DNA of 64,000 nt from Variovorax jilinensis. GTDB taxonomy: Bacteria; Pseudomonadota; Gammaproteobacteria; Burkholderiales; Burkholderiaceae_C. The notes under the pieces are model-generated. The model saw only the letters and a program-made list of their open reading frames with translations. It did not search any database and had not been told where the DNA came from. The stretch spans positions 558,001-622,000 of the forward strand of contig NZ_JASZYQ010000003.1 in the NCBI RefSeq assembly GCF_030316885.1. The letters run 5' to 3'. Positions within the stretch are counted from its first letter, which is position 1, and each line of letters opens with the position of its first letter. The translations under genes were made by a program, and so were the position numbers. Shown here in pieces: positions 10,569-20,536 of this stretch.

Positions 10569-11042
10569 ATGCCTACCTTCGACCCGCTTGCGCCGCCCAC
10601 GCTCGAATTCTTTGCCGACCTGTCGGTGGAGGTCGAAAAGCCCGTGGTGCTGGCCGTCAGCGCGCGCGGAACGCGCCGCGTGGTGCCCATCGTCGGCGGC
10701 AGCGCGACTGGCAACGGCTGGACCGCACGCGTGCTGCCCGGCGGCTCCGACTTCCAGCTGATCGTGAGCGACACGCTGAGCGAGCTCGACGCCCGCTACG
10801 GCCTCGAGACCGACGCCGGCGACCTGATCTACGTGCAGAATCACGCCGTGCGTTCGGCGCCCTCCGAGGTCATGGCCAGGCTGCTGCGCGGCGAGCCGGT
10901 CGACCCGGCACAGGTCTACTTCCGCTGCAACCCGCGCTTCGAGACCTCGTCGAAGGCGCTGGGCTGGATCACCGACCGCATGTTCGTCGGCGTCGGCGTG
11001 CGGCATCCGGCCGAGGTCGTGATGCGCTTCTTCAGCCTCTAG
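10569..11042 (+). CDS. DUF3237 family (UPF0311) protein
   Basis: A 157-residue protein with the DUF3237/UPF0311 pattern. Signs are RRVVPIVGGS near residues 36-45, ARVLPGGSDFQL, the ELDARYGLETDAGDLIYVQN segment, RGEPVDPAQVYFR, and a C-terminal WITDRMFVGVGVR. Members are small beta-barrel proteins of unknown function. The last four bases overlap the 3' end of rlmB on the opposite strand, so the two genes converge with no spacer. Confidence 0.82.
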   Translation: MPTFDPLAPPTLEFFADLSVEVEKPVVLAVSARGTRRVVPIVGGSATGNGWTARVLPGGSDFQLIVSDTLSELDARYGLETDAGDLIYVQNHAVRSAPSEVMARLLRGEPVDPAQVYFRCNPRFETSSKALGWITDRMFVGVGVRHPAEVVMRFFSL

Positions 11043-11785
11043 CCCAGGCGCTGTCGCATCGCCTCGTAGAGGCAGACACCGCTGGCCACCGAGACGTTGA
11101 GGCTTTCGACCGCCCCCGCCATCGGGATGCTGATGAGCTCGTCGCAGGTCTTGCGCGTGAGTTGGCGCATGCCCTCGCCTTCGGCGCCCAGCACCAGTGC
11201 CAGTGGCCGCTTGAGGTCGCACTGGTAGAGCGTGCCCGGGGCGTCGTCGCTGGTGCCGACGCACCAGATGTTGCGCTCCTTGAGTTCGCCAAGCGTGCGC
11301 GCGAGGTTGGTCACCATGAAATACGGCACCGTCTCGGCGGCGCCGCTGGCCACCTTGGCCACGGTCGCGTTGATGCCGGCCGCGTGGTCCTTGGGGGCGA
11401 TCACCGCGTGCGCGCCGGCGCCGTCGGCCACACGCAGGCAGGCCCCCAGGTTGTGCGGATCGGTCACGCCGTCGAGCACCAGCAGCAGCGGCATCGTGCC
11501 CTCGGCTTCGAGGCCCTCGAGCAGTTCGTCGAGCGAATGGGTCTGGGCCACCGGCTCTACCCGCGCAGCCACGCCCTGGTGGCCGTGGCTGCCGCTGAGC
11601 TTTGACAGGCGAAGGCCGTCGGCCTCGACCAGCCGCACCCCGGCGTCCTGCGCGCGCGCGATGAACTGCCGCATGCGCGCGTCGCGCCGGCTGGCATCGA
11701 AGAGCACCTCGATCACCGATTTCGGCGCGGTCTTGATACGCACGCCCACGGCATGGAAGCCGAAGATCACTTTGGGAGAAGACAT
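11039..11785 (-). CDS. rlmB: 23S rRNA (guanosine-2'-O-)-methyltransferase RlmB
   Basis: A 248-residue SpoU-type (SPOUT fold) methyltransferase predicted to methylate the 2'-O of G2251 in 23S rRNA. It has an N-terminal substrate-binding domain (residues 1-80), then the three SPOUT motifs: LDGVTDPHNLGACLR, LVLGAEGEGMR and IPMAGAVESLNVSVA. The length matches RlmB. It converges on the DUF3237 gene with a 4-bp overlap and lies 35 bp downstream of the ABC ATPase gene on the same strand. Confidence 0.93.
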   Translation of the reverse strand: MSSPKVIFGFHAVGVRIKTAPKSVIEVLFDASRRDARMRQFIARAQDAGVRLVEADGLRLSKLSGSHGHQGVAARVEPVAQTHSLDELLEGLEAEGTMPLLLVLDGVTDPHNLGACLRVADGAGAHAVIAPKDHAAGINATVAKVASGAAETVPYFMVTNLARTLGELKERNIWCVGTSDDAPGTLYQCDLKRPLALVLGAEGEGMRQLTRKTCDELISIPMAGAVESLNVSVASGVCLYEAMRQRLG

Positions 11786-11820
11786 CCCCCGATTATCGAG
11801 CCCCGCCGGTCGAGGCGGTC

Positions 11821-12531
11821 TCAGCCGGCGTTCTCGTCGCGCGCCACGCGCCCGGCCTCGATCGTGATCTTGCGTTCGCAGCGGTCGGCGATGCCGCGGT
11901 CGTGCGTCACCATCACGAGCGTGGTGCCGAGCTCGCTGTTGAGGTCGAACATGAGACGCATGACCTGCTCGCCGGTGGCGAAGTCCAGGCTGCCGGTCGG
12001 CTCGTCGGCCAGCAGCAGCGCGGGCTGCACCACGAAGGCCCGCGCCAGCGCCACGCGCTGCTGCTCGCCGCCGGAGAGCACGCGCGGATAGTGGCCCAGC
12101 CGCTGGCCCAGGCCGACGCGGCCCAGCATCTCGGTGGCCGCCTTGCGCGCGTCCCTGCGGTCGGCGAGCTCGAGCGGCAGCATCACGTTCTCGAGCGCGC
12201 TCAGGTTGGCGAGCAGCTGGAAGCTCTGGAACACGAAGCCGACCTTCTGGGCCCGCAGCGCGGCGCGCTCGTCCTCGTCGATCGCGAACAGGTCCTGGCC
12301 GCCGAGCCGGACGGTGCCGCGCGTCGGCGTGTCGAGCCCGGCGACGATGGACAGCAGCGTGCTCTTGCCCGAGCCCGAGGCGCCGACGATGGCAGCGGTC
12401 TCCCTGGCGCCCAGGGAGAAATCGATGTCCTGCAGAATGTCCAGGGTTCCGGTGGAATCGGTGACGGACTTGAAGACGTTTTCGACGCTGACGATGGCGT
12501 CGGCTCGGTCATCGGATCGGAATGAGGACAT
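11821..12531 (-). CDS. ABC transporter ATP-binding protein, YbbA/LolD type
   Basis: A 236-residue ABC ATPase. The Walker A motif GASGSGKS is at residues 50-57, the signature LSGGEQQR lies past residue 140, and the Walker B LLLADEPTGSLD and switch His (VTHDR) follow. The sequence is of the MacB/LolD/YbbA type. As in E. coli ybbA, it is divergent from tesA, but the membrane partner (ybbP) is not here: rlmB follows instead. The partner must be elsewhere or the ATPase acts alone. Its ATG and the tesA start are only 16 bp apart. Confidence 0.9.
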   Translation of the reverse strand: MSSFRSDDRADAIVSVENVFKSVTDSTGTLDILQDIDFSLGARETAAIVGASGSGKSTLLSIVAGLDTPTRGTVRLGGQDLFAIDEDERAALRAQKVGFVFQSFQLLANLSALENVMLPLELADRRDARKAATEMLGRVGLGQRLGHYPRVLSGGEQQRVALARAFVVQPALLLADEPTGSLDFATGEQVMRLMFDLNSELGTTLVMVTHDRGIADRCERKITIEAGRVARDENAG

Positions 12532-12547
12532 TGAAAGGTTTTGCGTG

Positions 12548-13198
12548 GTGAATCGACGTCACTTTATCTGGTGCGGCATGCTGGCCGCGAATGCAGGGAC
12601 ATGGCTGCCCGCCGCCAGCGCCGCCACCACGGGCAAGCCACCCGTGATCCTGGTGCTCGGAGACTCGCTGTCGGCCGAGTACGGCCTCAAGCGCGGCGAG
12701 GGCTGGGTGCCGTTGCTGGACAAACGGCTGGCCGAGCAGAAGGTGCCCGCCACCCTGGTCAACGCGAGCATCAGCGGCGACACGACGGCCGGCGGCCGGG
12801 CCCGCCTGCCCAGGCTGCTGGAGCAGCATCAGCCCTCGCTGGTGGTGATCGAGCTGGGCGGCAACGACGCGCTGCGCGGACTGCCGCTGGCGGGCACCGA
12901 GGACAACCTGCTGCAGATGACCAAGGCCGTGCAGGCCACGGGCGCCCAGGTGCTGCTGGTCGGCATCCAGGTGCCGCCCAACTACGGCAGCGACTACACG
13001 CGCCGCTTCGAGGCCATCTTCTCCAAGGTGGCGGCGGCGACCAAGGCGCCGCTGGTGCCCTTCCTGCTCAAGGGCGTGGCCGACGCTCCCGATGCGGCGA
13101 CTCTTTTCCAGGCCGACCGCATCCATCCCACCGGCGCGGCGCAGCCGCGAATGCTCGACAACGTCTGGCCCACGCTGCGCAAGATGCTGCCGAAGTGA
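12548..13198 (+). CDS. tesA: Arylesterase/acyl-CoA thioesterase TesA, SGNH hydrolase
   Basis: A 216-residue periplasmic SGNH/GDSL esterase like E. coli TesA (thioesterase I/lysophospholipase L1). The sequence shows block I GDSLSAEYG with the nucleophile Ser, block III GGND, and the Asp-x-x-His pair in DRIHPTGAAQ. A GTG start at 12548 gives a signal peptide (VNRRHFIWCGMLAANAG..PAASA) and places AAAGG 8 bases upstream; GTG 12545 and ATG 12578 are alternatives. A strong bidirectional terminator follows 31 bp after the stop. Confidence 0.9.
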   Translation: MNRRHFIWCGMLAANAGTWLPAASAATTGKPPVILVLGDSLSAEYGLKRGEGWVPLLDKRLAEQKVPATLVNASISGDTTAGGRARLPRLLEQHQPSLVVIELGGNDALRGLPLAGTEDNLLQMTKAVQATGAQVLLVGIQVPPNYGSDYTRRFEAIFSKVAAATKAPLVPFLLKGVADAPDAATLFQADRIHPTGAAQPRMLDNVWPTLRKMLPK

Positions 13199-13229
13199 GA
13201 AGGGCCGCATGCCAGCGGCCCACGAAAGC

Positions 13230-13267
13230 AAAAAGCCGCCGCGGCCCCAATGGCCTCGGCGGCTTTT
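13230..13267. terminator. Bidirectional rho-independent terminator
   Basis: The stem AAAAGCCGCCG/CGGCGGCTTTT (with GGCC/GGCC pairing inside) is flanked by A-runs on the left and T-runs on the right. It can end transcription of tesA from the left and of the small lysine-rich gene from the right. Confidence 0.85.
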
Positions 13268-13285
13268 CTCGCACGGGAAGCAGAC

Positions 13286-13489
13286 TCAGCCGTTCTTGGT
13301 CGGCAGCTCGGGTGCAGTGGGTGGATCGTGCTCGAGCGACGCCACGTCGGTTTCCGGATCCCCCGGTTCCAGCCCGTCGCTGCTGGGATTGAGCTTGCGA
13401 TTGGCCTTCTCCCTCAGCTTGTCTTCCTTCTTCTTCTTCTTTGCCAGTTCCTTCTGGCGCTTTTCATAGCCGTAGTTTGGTGTTGCCAC
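13286..13489 (-). CDS. Small lysine-rich hypothetical protein
   Basis: A 67-residue protein starting from GTG at 13489, supported by GAAGGAG 6 bases upstream. The first half (PNYGYEKRQKELAKKKKKED) is strongly basic and predicted helical; the second half is acidic and proline-rich (EPGDPETDVASLEHDPP). Such short Lys-rich proteins are widespread in this bacterial group, but I know no function. A longer in-frame reading toward the upstream gene lacks a ribosome-binding site. The gene ends at a bidirectional terminator. A 15-bp palindrome lies 20 bp before its start. Confidence 0.68.
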   Translation of the reverse strand: MATPNYGYEKRQKELAKKKKKEDKLREKANRKLNPSSDGLEPGDPETDVASLEHDPPTAPELPTKNG

Positions 13490-13509
13490 TGCTTCTCCTT
13501 CGGGCGAGA

Positions 13510-13524
13510 CAGTCACGGTGACTG
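13510..13524. promoter_or_regulatory. 15-bp perfect palindrome before the lysine-rich gene
   Basis: CAGTCAC-G-GTGACTG lies between the beta-lyase stop and the ribosome-binding site of the small lysine-rich gene, about 20 bp before its GTG. It could be an operator or an mRNA hairpin in the leader. No run of T follows, so it is not an intrinsic terminator. Confidence 0.4.
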
Positions 13525-13559
13525 CACATCCCGAGACTGTACGCGATATCGGCGGGCGC

Positions 13560-14753
13560 TCAGAGCGCTTCGAGCGCCTGCTCGAGATCGGCGCGCAGGT
13601 CGTCCACGTCCTCGAGGCCGATCGAAAAGCGCACCAGCGTGCCCTTGTGCGGCCACGCAGCCACGGACGCATCGCGCATCAGGCCGATGTCGTAGGGCAC
13701 CACCAGGCTGATCGGCCCGCCCCACGAATAGCCAAGCCGGAACAGCGACAGGCTGTCGCAGAAGCGATCGACCTGCTCGCTTGCGTAGCTGGCGTCGAAC
13801 ACCACCGAGAACAGCCCGGCGGCGAGGTCCCGGCTGCCGCACAGCCTGAGCCAGTTGACATGGCCCGGCGAGCCTTCGAGCGCCGGATGCAGCACCTGCG
13901 CGATCTCGGCCCGGCCCTGCAGCCAGCGCGCCAGCTCGCGCGCGCTGCGGTCGTGCGCGGCGTAGCGCAACGCGATGCTCGGCAGCGAGCGCAGCACGGT
14001 CTCGACGTCGCCGACGCCGATACCGAAGCCCATGCGCATGTGGGTCAGCTTGAGGGCGCGATGCAGCCGCTCGTCGCGCGTGAGCACGCTGCCCATCAGC
14101 ACGTCGCCGCCGCCGCTCGGATACTTGGTGAGCGCCTGGACCGAGATGTCGACCCCCTGCCCCGTGCCGTCGAGGTCGAAGGGTGCGAAGGCGAGGCCGG
14201 CGCCCCAGGTGTTGTCGAGCGCCGAAACGACGCCGCGCGCGCGGCACAACGCCACCAGCGCCGGTAGGTCCGGAAACTCCATCGTCACCGAGCCGGGCGC
14301 CTCGACCCACACCAGCTTCGTGCGTTCCGAAAGCTTGGCCGCCAGGTCGGCCGGATCGAGCGCGTCGTAGAGCCGGTGCGTGATGCCGAAATTGGCAAGT
14401 TCGCCGGTGGCCAGCGCCTTGTTCGGGCCGTAGGCGTTGTCGGGAATCAGTACCTCGTCGCCGGTCTTCAGGAAGGCGAACGAGACCAGTGCGATCGACG
14501 CCAGCCCGCTCGGCACCAGCAGGCATTCGCTGCCGCCCTCGAGCGTGGCGAGCCGCTCCTCGAGCGTGAAGGTGGTCGGCGTGCCGTGCAGGCCGTAGGT
14601 GTAGCCGGCCTTGGTCTTCCAGTCGCGCGCGCGCATCGCGGCCACGTCGGCGAAGAACACGGTCGACGCCTTGTAGATGCCGGGCTGCGGCGCTGCGAAT
14701 CGCGCGGGCGGGCTGTACGGATGGTGAATGAGATCGGTGATGGGCTTGCGCAT
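13560..14753 (-). CDS. metC: Cystathionine beta-lyase (PLP-dependent)
   Basis: A 397-residue enzyme of the Cys/Met metabolism PLP family (fold type I). It would cleave cystathionine to homocysteine, pyruvate and ammonia in methionine synthesis. Visible features are YGLHGTPTTFTLEERLATLEGG near the N-terminus, the cofactor-phosphate loop PSGLASI, DNTWGAGLAF with the ring-binding Asp, and the Schiff-base Lys in SVQALTKYPSGGGD. Members of this subgroup are annotated as cystathionine beta-lyase, but gamma-lyase or other sulfur chemistry cannot be excluded by sequence. It is divergent from an AraC-type regulator (48 bp between starts), which may control it. Confidence 0.85.
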   Translation of the reverse strand: MRKPITDLIHHPYSPPARFAAPQPGIYKASTVFFADVAAMRARDWKTKAGYTYGLHGTPTTFTLEERLATLEGGSECLLVPSGLASIALVSFAFLKTGDEVLIPDNAYGPNKALATGELANFGITHRLYDALDPADLAAKLSERTKLVWVEAPGSVTMEFPDLPALVALCRARGVVSALDNTWGAGLAFAPFDLDGTGQGVDISVQALTKYPSGGGDVLMGSVLTRDERLHRALKLTHMRMGFGIGVGDVETVLRSLPSIALRYAAHDRSARELARWLQGRAEIAQVLHPALEGSPGHVNWLRLCGSRDLAAGLFSVVFDASYASEQVDRFCDSLSLFRLGYSWGGPISLVVPYDIGLMRDASVAAWPHKGTLVRFSIGLEDVDDLRADLEQALEAL

Positions 14754-14801
14754 GCCGCCATGCTAGTCGACTGCCGCGCGCGGGCGGCGGACAATGGCGC
14801 C

Positions 14802-15638
14802 ATGCTGTCGATGCGCGCCCCGTGCCCCTCGCTGCGGCGCTTCGTCCGCGCGCTGTGGGCCAGCGAGCCGGCGGCCGGCGACGCCCGTGCCGTTGGCGGC
14901 GGCGTCGTGCGCGAGCACGTCGTTCCCACCGGTGAGATGCACCTCGTGCTGCGGCTGTCGGGCCCGCCGCTGCGGCTGTTCGCAGGCCCGACAGACACGC
15001 GCGGCTGGACCGTGGGCCACGCCCTCGTGGGCGGCGCCCGGTCGCGCTTCCACGCGCGCGACGTCTCGCAGCCTGCGCACTCGGTCGGCGTGCAGCTGCT
15101 GCCGGGCGCAGCGCAGGCGCTGTTCGGCCTGCCCGCCGACGCGCTGGCCGAGCAGCACGTGCCGCTCGATGCGCTGTGGGGCGCCTCGGCGGCCGGCGAA
15201 GCGCTGGAGCGCGTCCACGCGCCGGCCACGGCCGAAGGCCGCATGGATGCGCTGCAGGCGCTGCTGCTGGAGCGCCTCGACCCGTGGCCCCAGGCCCTGC
15301 ATCCGGCCATCGCGCAGGCCCTCGCGCGGCTCGGCGGCGGCGCCACGGTGGGGTCGCTGGCGGCGGCCAGCGGCTACAGCCATCGGCGTTTCATCGCGCT
15401 GTTTCGCGAGGCGACAGGGCTGGCGCCCAAGCGGCTCGAGCGCGTGCAGCGGCTGCAGCGGGTGCTGGCAACGGGCGCCGACCGGGCCGGCGCCCTGCCC
15501 TGGGCCGAACTCGCGCTGCAGGCCGGCTACGGCGACCAGTCGCACCTGCACCGCGACTTCGTCGAGATCACGGGCCTGACACCGCAGGCCTGGCGGCGCG
15601 CGGCCCCGGCGTCGCCGAATCACGTGCGGGTGGACTGA
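14802..15638 (+). CDS. AraC family transcriptional regulator
   Basis: A 278-residue regulator with a C-terminal AraC-type double helix-turn-helix. The first helix pair is around TVGSLAAASGYSHRRFIALFREATG and the second around WAELALQAGYGDQSHLHRDFVEITGLTPQ. The N-terminal 160 residues are a ligand-sensing domain (HVVPTGEMHLVLRL) as seen in regulators with a DUF6597-like start. The effector is unknown. It is divergently transcribed from the PLP beta-lyase gene, the arrangement often seen for a local regulator. It precedes a VOC-family gene by 94 bp on the same strand. Confidence 0.88.
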   Translation: MLSMRAPCPSLRRFVRALWASEPAAGDARAVGGGVVREHVVPTGEMHLVLRLSGPPLRLFAGPTDTRGWTVGHALVGGARSRFHARDVSQPAHSVGVQLLPGAAQALFGLPADALAEQHVPLDALWGASAAGEALERVHAPATAEGRMDALQALLLERLDPWPQALHPAIAQALARLGGGATVGSLAAASGYSHRRFIALFREATGLAPKRLERVQRLQRVLATGADRAGALPWAELALQAGYGDQSHLHRDFVEITGLTPQAWRRAAPASPNHVRVD

Positions 15639-15732
15639 ACAAGGTCAATTTCGTCCAAGACGTGCCCCGTCGGCTTGCACACAATGGCAGCGCACCGGTT
15701 GCCGCGCCGATCTACCCCAAGGAGAGAGTCCC

Positions 15733-16176
15733 ATGGCCGTTCTCGAAATGTTTCCGTATCTCTGCGTCAAGGACACTGCCGCCGCCATCGCCTTCTACGG
15801 CGAGGTGTTCGGCGCCACCGAGAAGTTCAGGCTGACCGAGCCCAGCGGCCGGATCGGTCACGCCGAGCTCGATCTGGGCGGCAGCACGCTGATGCTGTGC
15901 GACGAGTTCCCCGAATACGGCATACGCAGCGCCAGCACGCTGGGCGCCACGCCGGTCACGATCCACCTGCACGTCGACGACGCCGACGCCGTGGTCGAGC
16001 GCGCGCTGAAGGCCGGCGCCACGCTCGAGATCCCGCTCGCGGACCAGTTCTACGGCGAACGCTCGGGCAGCTTCCGCTGCCCCTTCGGTCACCGGTGGAA
16101 TGTCGGACACTCGATCGAGGACATCGAGCCCGAGGAGATGCAGCGGCGCTACGACGCCGAACTCAAAAAAGGTTAG
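15733..16176 (+). CDS. VOC family protein (PhnB/glyoxalase-like)
   Basis: A 147-residue vicinal oxygen chelate fold protein, PhnB-like. It starts with LEMFPYLCVKDTAAAIAFYGEVFGA and has the repeat AELDLGGSTLMLCDEFPEYG, then DADAVVERALKAGAT and FGHRWNVGHSIEDIEPEEM, typical of the group. Metal-binding residues are incomplete compared with true glyoxalase I, so catalysis is uncertain. A GGAGAG ribosome-binding site lies just before the ATG. Its stop is followed directly by an intergenic repeat element. Confidence 0.87.
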   Translation: MAVLEMFPYLCVKDTAAAIAFYGEVFGATEKFRLTEPSGRIGHAELDLGGSTLMLCDEFPEYGIRSASTLGATPVTIHLHVDDADAVVERALKAGATLEIPLADQFYGERSGSFRCPFGHRWNVGHSIEDIEPEEMQRRYDAELKKG

Positions 16177-16260
16177 GCCGGCGCCGGGCCGCTCCCAAGG
16201 CGGCCTGCGGCCCCCTCGGTCGGCAGCGACCCACACGCAGTGGGGGGAGCGTGGGGGCTC
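16177..16260 (+). repeat. Intergenic GC-rich repeat, copy A
   Basis: Begins with GCGCCGGGCCGC (16181-16192), continues CTCCCAAGG and GCCCCCTCGG, and ends with GGGGGAGCGTGGGGG close to the stop of the phosphoribosyltransferase gene. The 12-mer GCGCCGGGCCGC occurs again in the copies at 54431 and 58951. The element fills the whole interval between two convergent genes. Confidence 0.7.
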
Positions 16261-16264
16261 TATT

Positions 16265-16789
16265 TCAGACCGACCACTTCTCGATGAGCTTCTCGGCCCC
16301 CATCGAGTCGTAGCCCTCGAAGGGCTGGTGGATCCACGGGTTGGTCGGCAGGAACTCGACCGAGTAGTCGGGCGTGAAGGTCGACAGCGCCTTGGTCCAC
16401 ACCACCGCGCTGCGCAGTTCGGTGATCGGCTTGTAGTTGCTCTTGAGCTGGTCCACCACGGCATGCAGCGTGTGGCCCGAGTCCGCCAGGTCGTCGACCA
16501 GCAGGACCTTGCCCGCGATCTCGCCCTTGGGCGTGGTGATGTAGCGCGCGATGTCGAGATGGCCCTGCACGGTGCCGGCGTCGGCGCGGTAGGAACTGGT
16601 CGACATGATCGCGAGCGGCTTGTCGAAGATGCGCGACAGCACGTCGCCGGGCCTGAGGCCGCCGCGCGCCAGGCACAGGATGGTGTCGAACTGCCAGCCC
16701 GACTGATGCACCTTGATCGCGAGCTTCTCGATCAGGTTGTGATACTCGTCATAGCTCACGTAGAGGTGCTTGCCGTCTTCGGTCAACAT
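16265..16789 (-). CDS. Phosphoribosyltransferase
   Basis: A 174-residue type I phosphoribosyltransferase. The PRPP-binding loop is VLLVDDLADSGHTL, preceded by the flexible-loop region and the start LYVSYDEYHNLIEKLA. The protein is closest in style to the xanthine/guanine phosphoribosyltransferase-like proteins that follow purA in Burkholderiales, so purine salvage is likely. Start MLTEDGK was chosen; upstream frame reads into purA. It is 29 bp downstream of purA and co-transcribed with it. Confidence 0.87.
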   Translation of the reverse strand: MLTEDGKHLYVSYDEYHNLIEKLAIKVHQSGWQFDTILCLARGGLRPGDVLSRIFDKPLAIMSTSSYRADAGTVQGHLDIARYITTPKGEIAGKVLLVDDLADSGHTLHAVVDQLKSNYKPITELRSAVVWTKALSTFTPDYSVEFLPTNPWIHQPFEGYDSMGAEKLIEKWSV

Positions 16790-16818
16790 GGGTCTGGGCT
16801 CCAGCGGTGGTGGGGAAA

Positions 16819-19333
<2,515 letters not shown>

Positions 19334-19412
19334 GGAGATCGGGGGCGTGGTTAAACCGGAATTCTACCGGGACCGGGTCGGGCCCCTGCCAGGCCGGCCC
19401 GGGGCGACGAAG

Positions 19413-19601
19413 TCACCCCAGGAGCCAGAGCAGAAACAGACCCAGGACTATGCTGCAGAGGCCGAAGAAGCGCAGCTGGCCGTCGCGCAGTTGCATGAGC
19501 TGGCCGAAGCCGCGCCGCCACCCGCCCGGGGACAGGAAAGGCAGCAGGCCCTCGATCACCAGGACGAGGGCCAGCGCGCTCCAGAACGTGTCGCCGTCCA
19601 C
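19413..19601 (-). CDS. DUF2065 family membrane protein
   Basis: A 62-residue protein starting from GTG at 19601 (VDGDTFWSALALVLVIEG). It has two hydrophobic helices joined by PGGWRRGFGQLMQLRDGQLRFFG, the DUF2065 (YjeT-like) pattern. An upstream in-frame start would add about 22 arginine-rich residues that are not family-like. It lies 19 bp after hflC, the conserved position for this family. Function unknown; association with the HflKC complex is suggested by context only. Confidence 0.85.
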   Translation of the reverse strand: MDGDTFWSALALVLVIEGLLPFLSPGGWRRGFGQLMQLRDGQLRFFGLCSIVLGLFLLWLLG

Positions 19602-19620
19602 GCGGGACCGTCGGTCGGGC

Positions 19621-20523
19621 TCAGCGCCGCGGTGCGTTGCCGGTCGCGCCCGACCCCTGCATCGCACGGAAGAACTCGGACGACGGGTCGAGCACCATCA
19701 CGTCGCTCTTCTTGTTGAAGCTCTGCTTGTAGGCGTCGAGGCTGCGGTAGAAGAGCGCGAACTGCGGATCGCGGCCGAAGGCTTCGGCATAGATGCTGGC
19801 AGCCCGGCCATCGCCCTCGCCCTTGATCTTCTGTGCGTCGCGGTAGGCGTTGGCGACGATCACCTCGCGCTGACGGTCGGCGTCGGCGCGGATCTTCTCG
19901 CCCTCGGCAAAGCCGGTGGAGCGCAGTTCATTGGCCACGCGCTTGCGCTCGGCCTCCATGCGGCGGTAGACCGATTCGGTGATCGCCTCGACGTAGTCGA
20001 CGCGCGTGATCCGCACATCGACGACATCCACGCCCCAGGGCTTGTTCTCGCCCTTGACCACGGCCATGACTTCGCGCTGGACGTCGGCCATCAGCACGTC
20101 GCGGCGGGTCGAGATCAGGTCGCGCACGGTGCGCTTGTTGATGTTTTCCTGGAACGCGTTGCGCACCACACGGTTGAGCTGCACCGCACCTGCGTTCTCG
20201 TCGAGGCCGACGTTGCGGATGTATTCCGAAGGATTGGTGATGCGCCAGCGCACGTACCAGTCGATCACGACCCGCTGCTTCTCCGCCGTCAGCATCGGCT
20301 CGGGGTCGAGGCTGGACAGCGTGAGCAGCCGCTTGTCGATGTACGACACGTTCTGAAACGGCGGCGGCAGCTTGAAGTTGAGGCCGGGCTCGGTGATCAC
20401 TTCCTTGATCTGGCCAAGTGCGTAGACGACGCCGAACTGGCGCTGGTCGACGACGAAGAGCGTGGAACTCAGCAGCGCGAGCGCCACCAGGACCGACGAG
20501 ACGATGAATCCGATTCTGTTCAT
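19621..20523 (-). CDS. hflC: Protease modulator HflC
   Basis: A 300-residue SPFH/band 7 membrane protein. With HflK it forms the large periplasmic complex that surrounds and modulates the FtsH protease. A single N-terminal transmembrane segment (residues 4-24, FIVSSVLVALALLSSTLFVV) is followed by the band 7 domain (VDQRQFGVVYALGQIKEV, then the RTVRDLISTRRD region) and a long helical tail ending NAPRR. The start ATG lies 13 bp after hflK, so coupling is tight. Confidence 0.96.
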   Translation of the reverse strand: MNRIGFIVSSVLVALALLSSTLFVVDQRQFGVVYALGQIKEVITEPGLNFKLPPPFQNVSYIDKRLLTLSSLDPEPMLTAEKQRVVIDWYVRWRITNPSEYIRNVGLDENAGAVQLNRVVRNAFQENINKRTVRDLISTRRDVLMADVQREVMAVVKGENKPWGVDVVDVRITRVDYVEAITESVYRRMEAERKRVANELRSTGFAEGEKIRADADRQREVIVANAYRDAQKIKGEGDGRAASIYAEAFGRDPQFALFYRSLDAYKQSFNKKSDVMVLDPSSEFFRAMQGSGATGNAPRR

Positions 20524-20536
20524 TTTCTTAGGGTCC

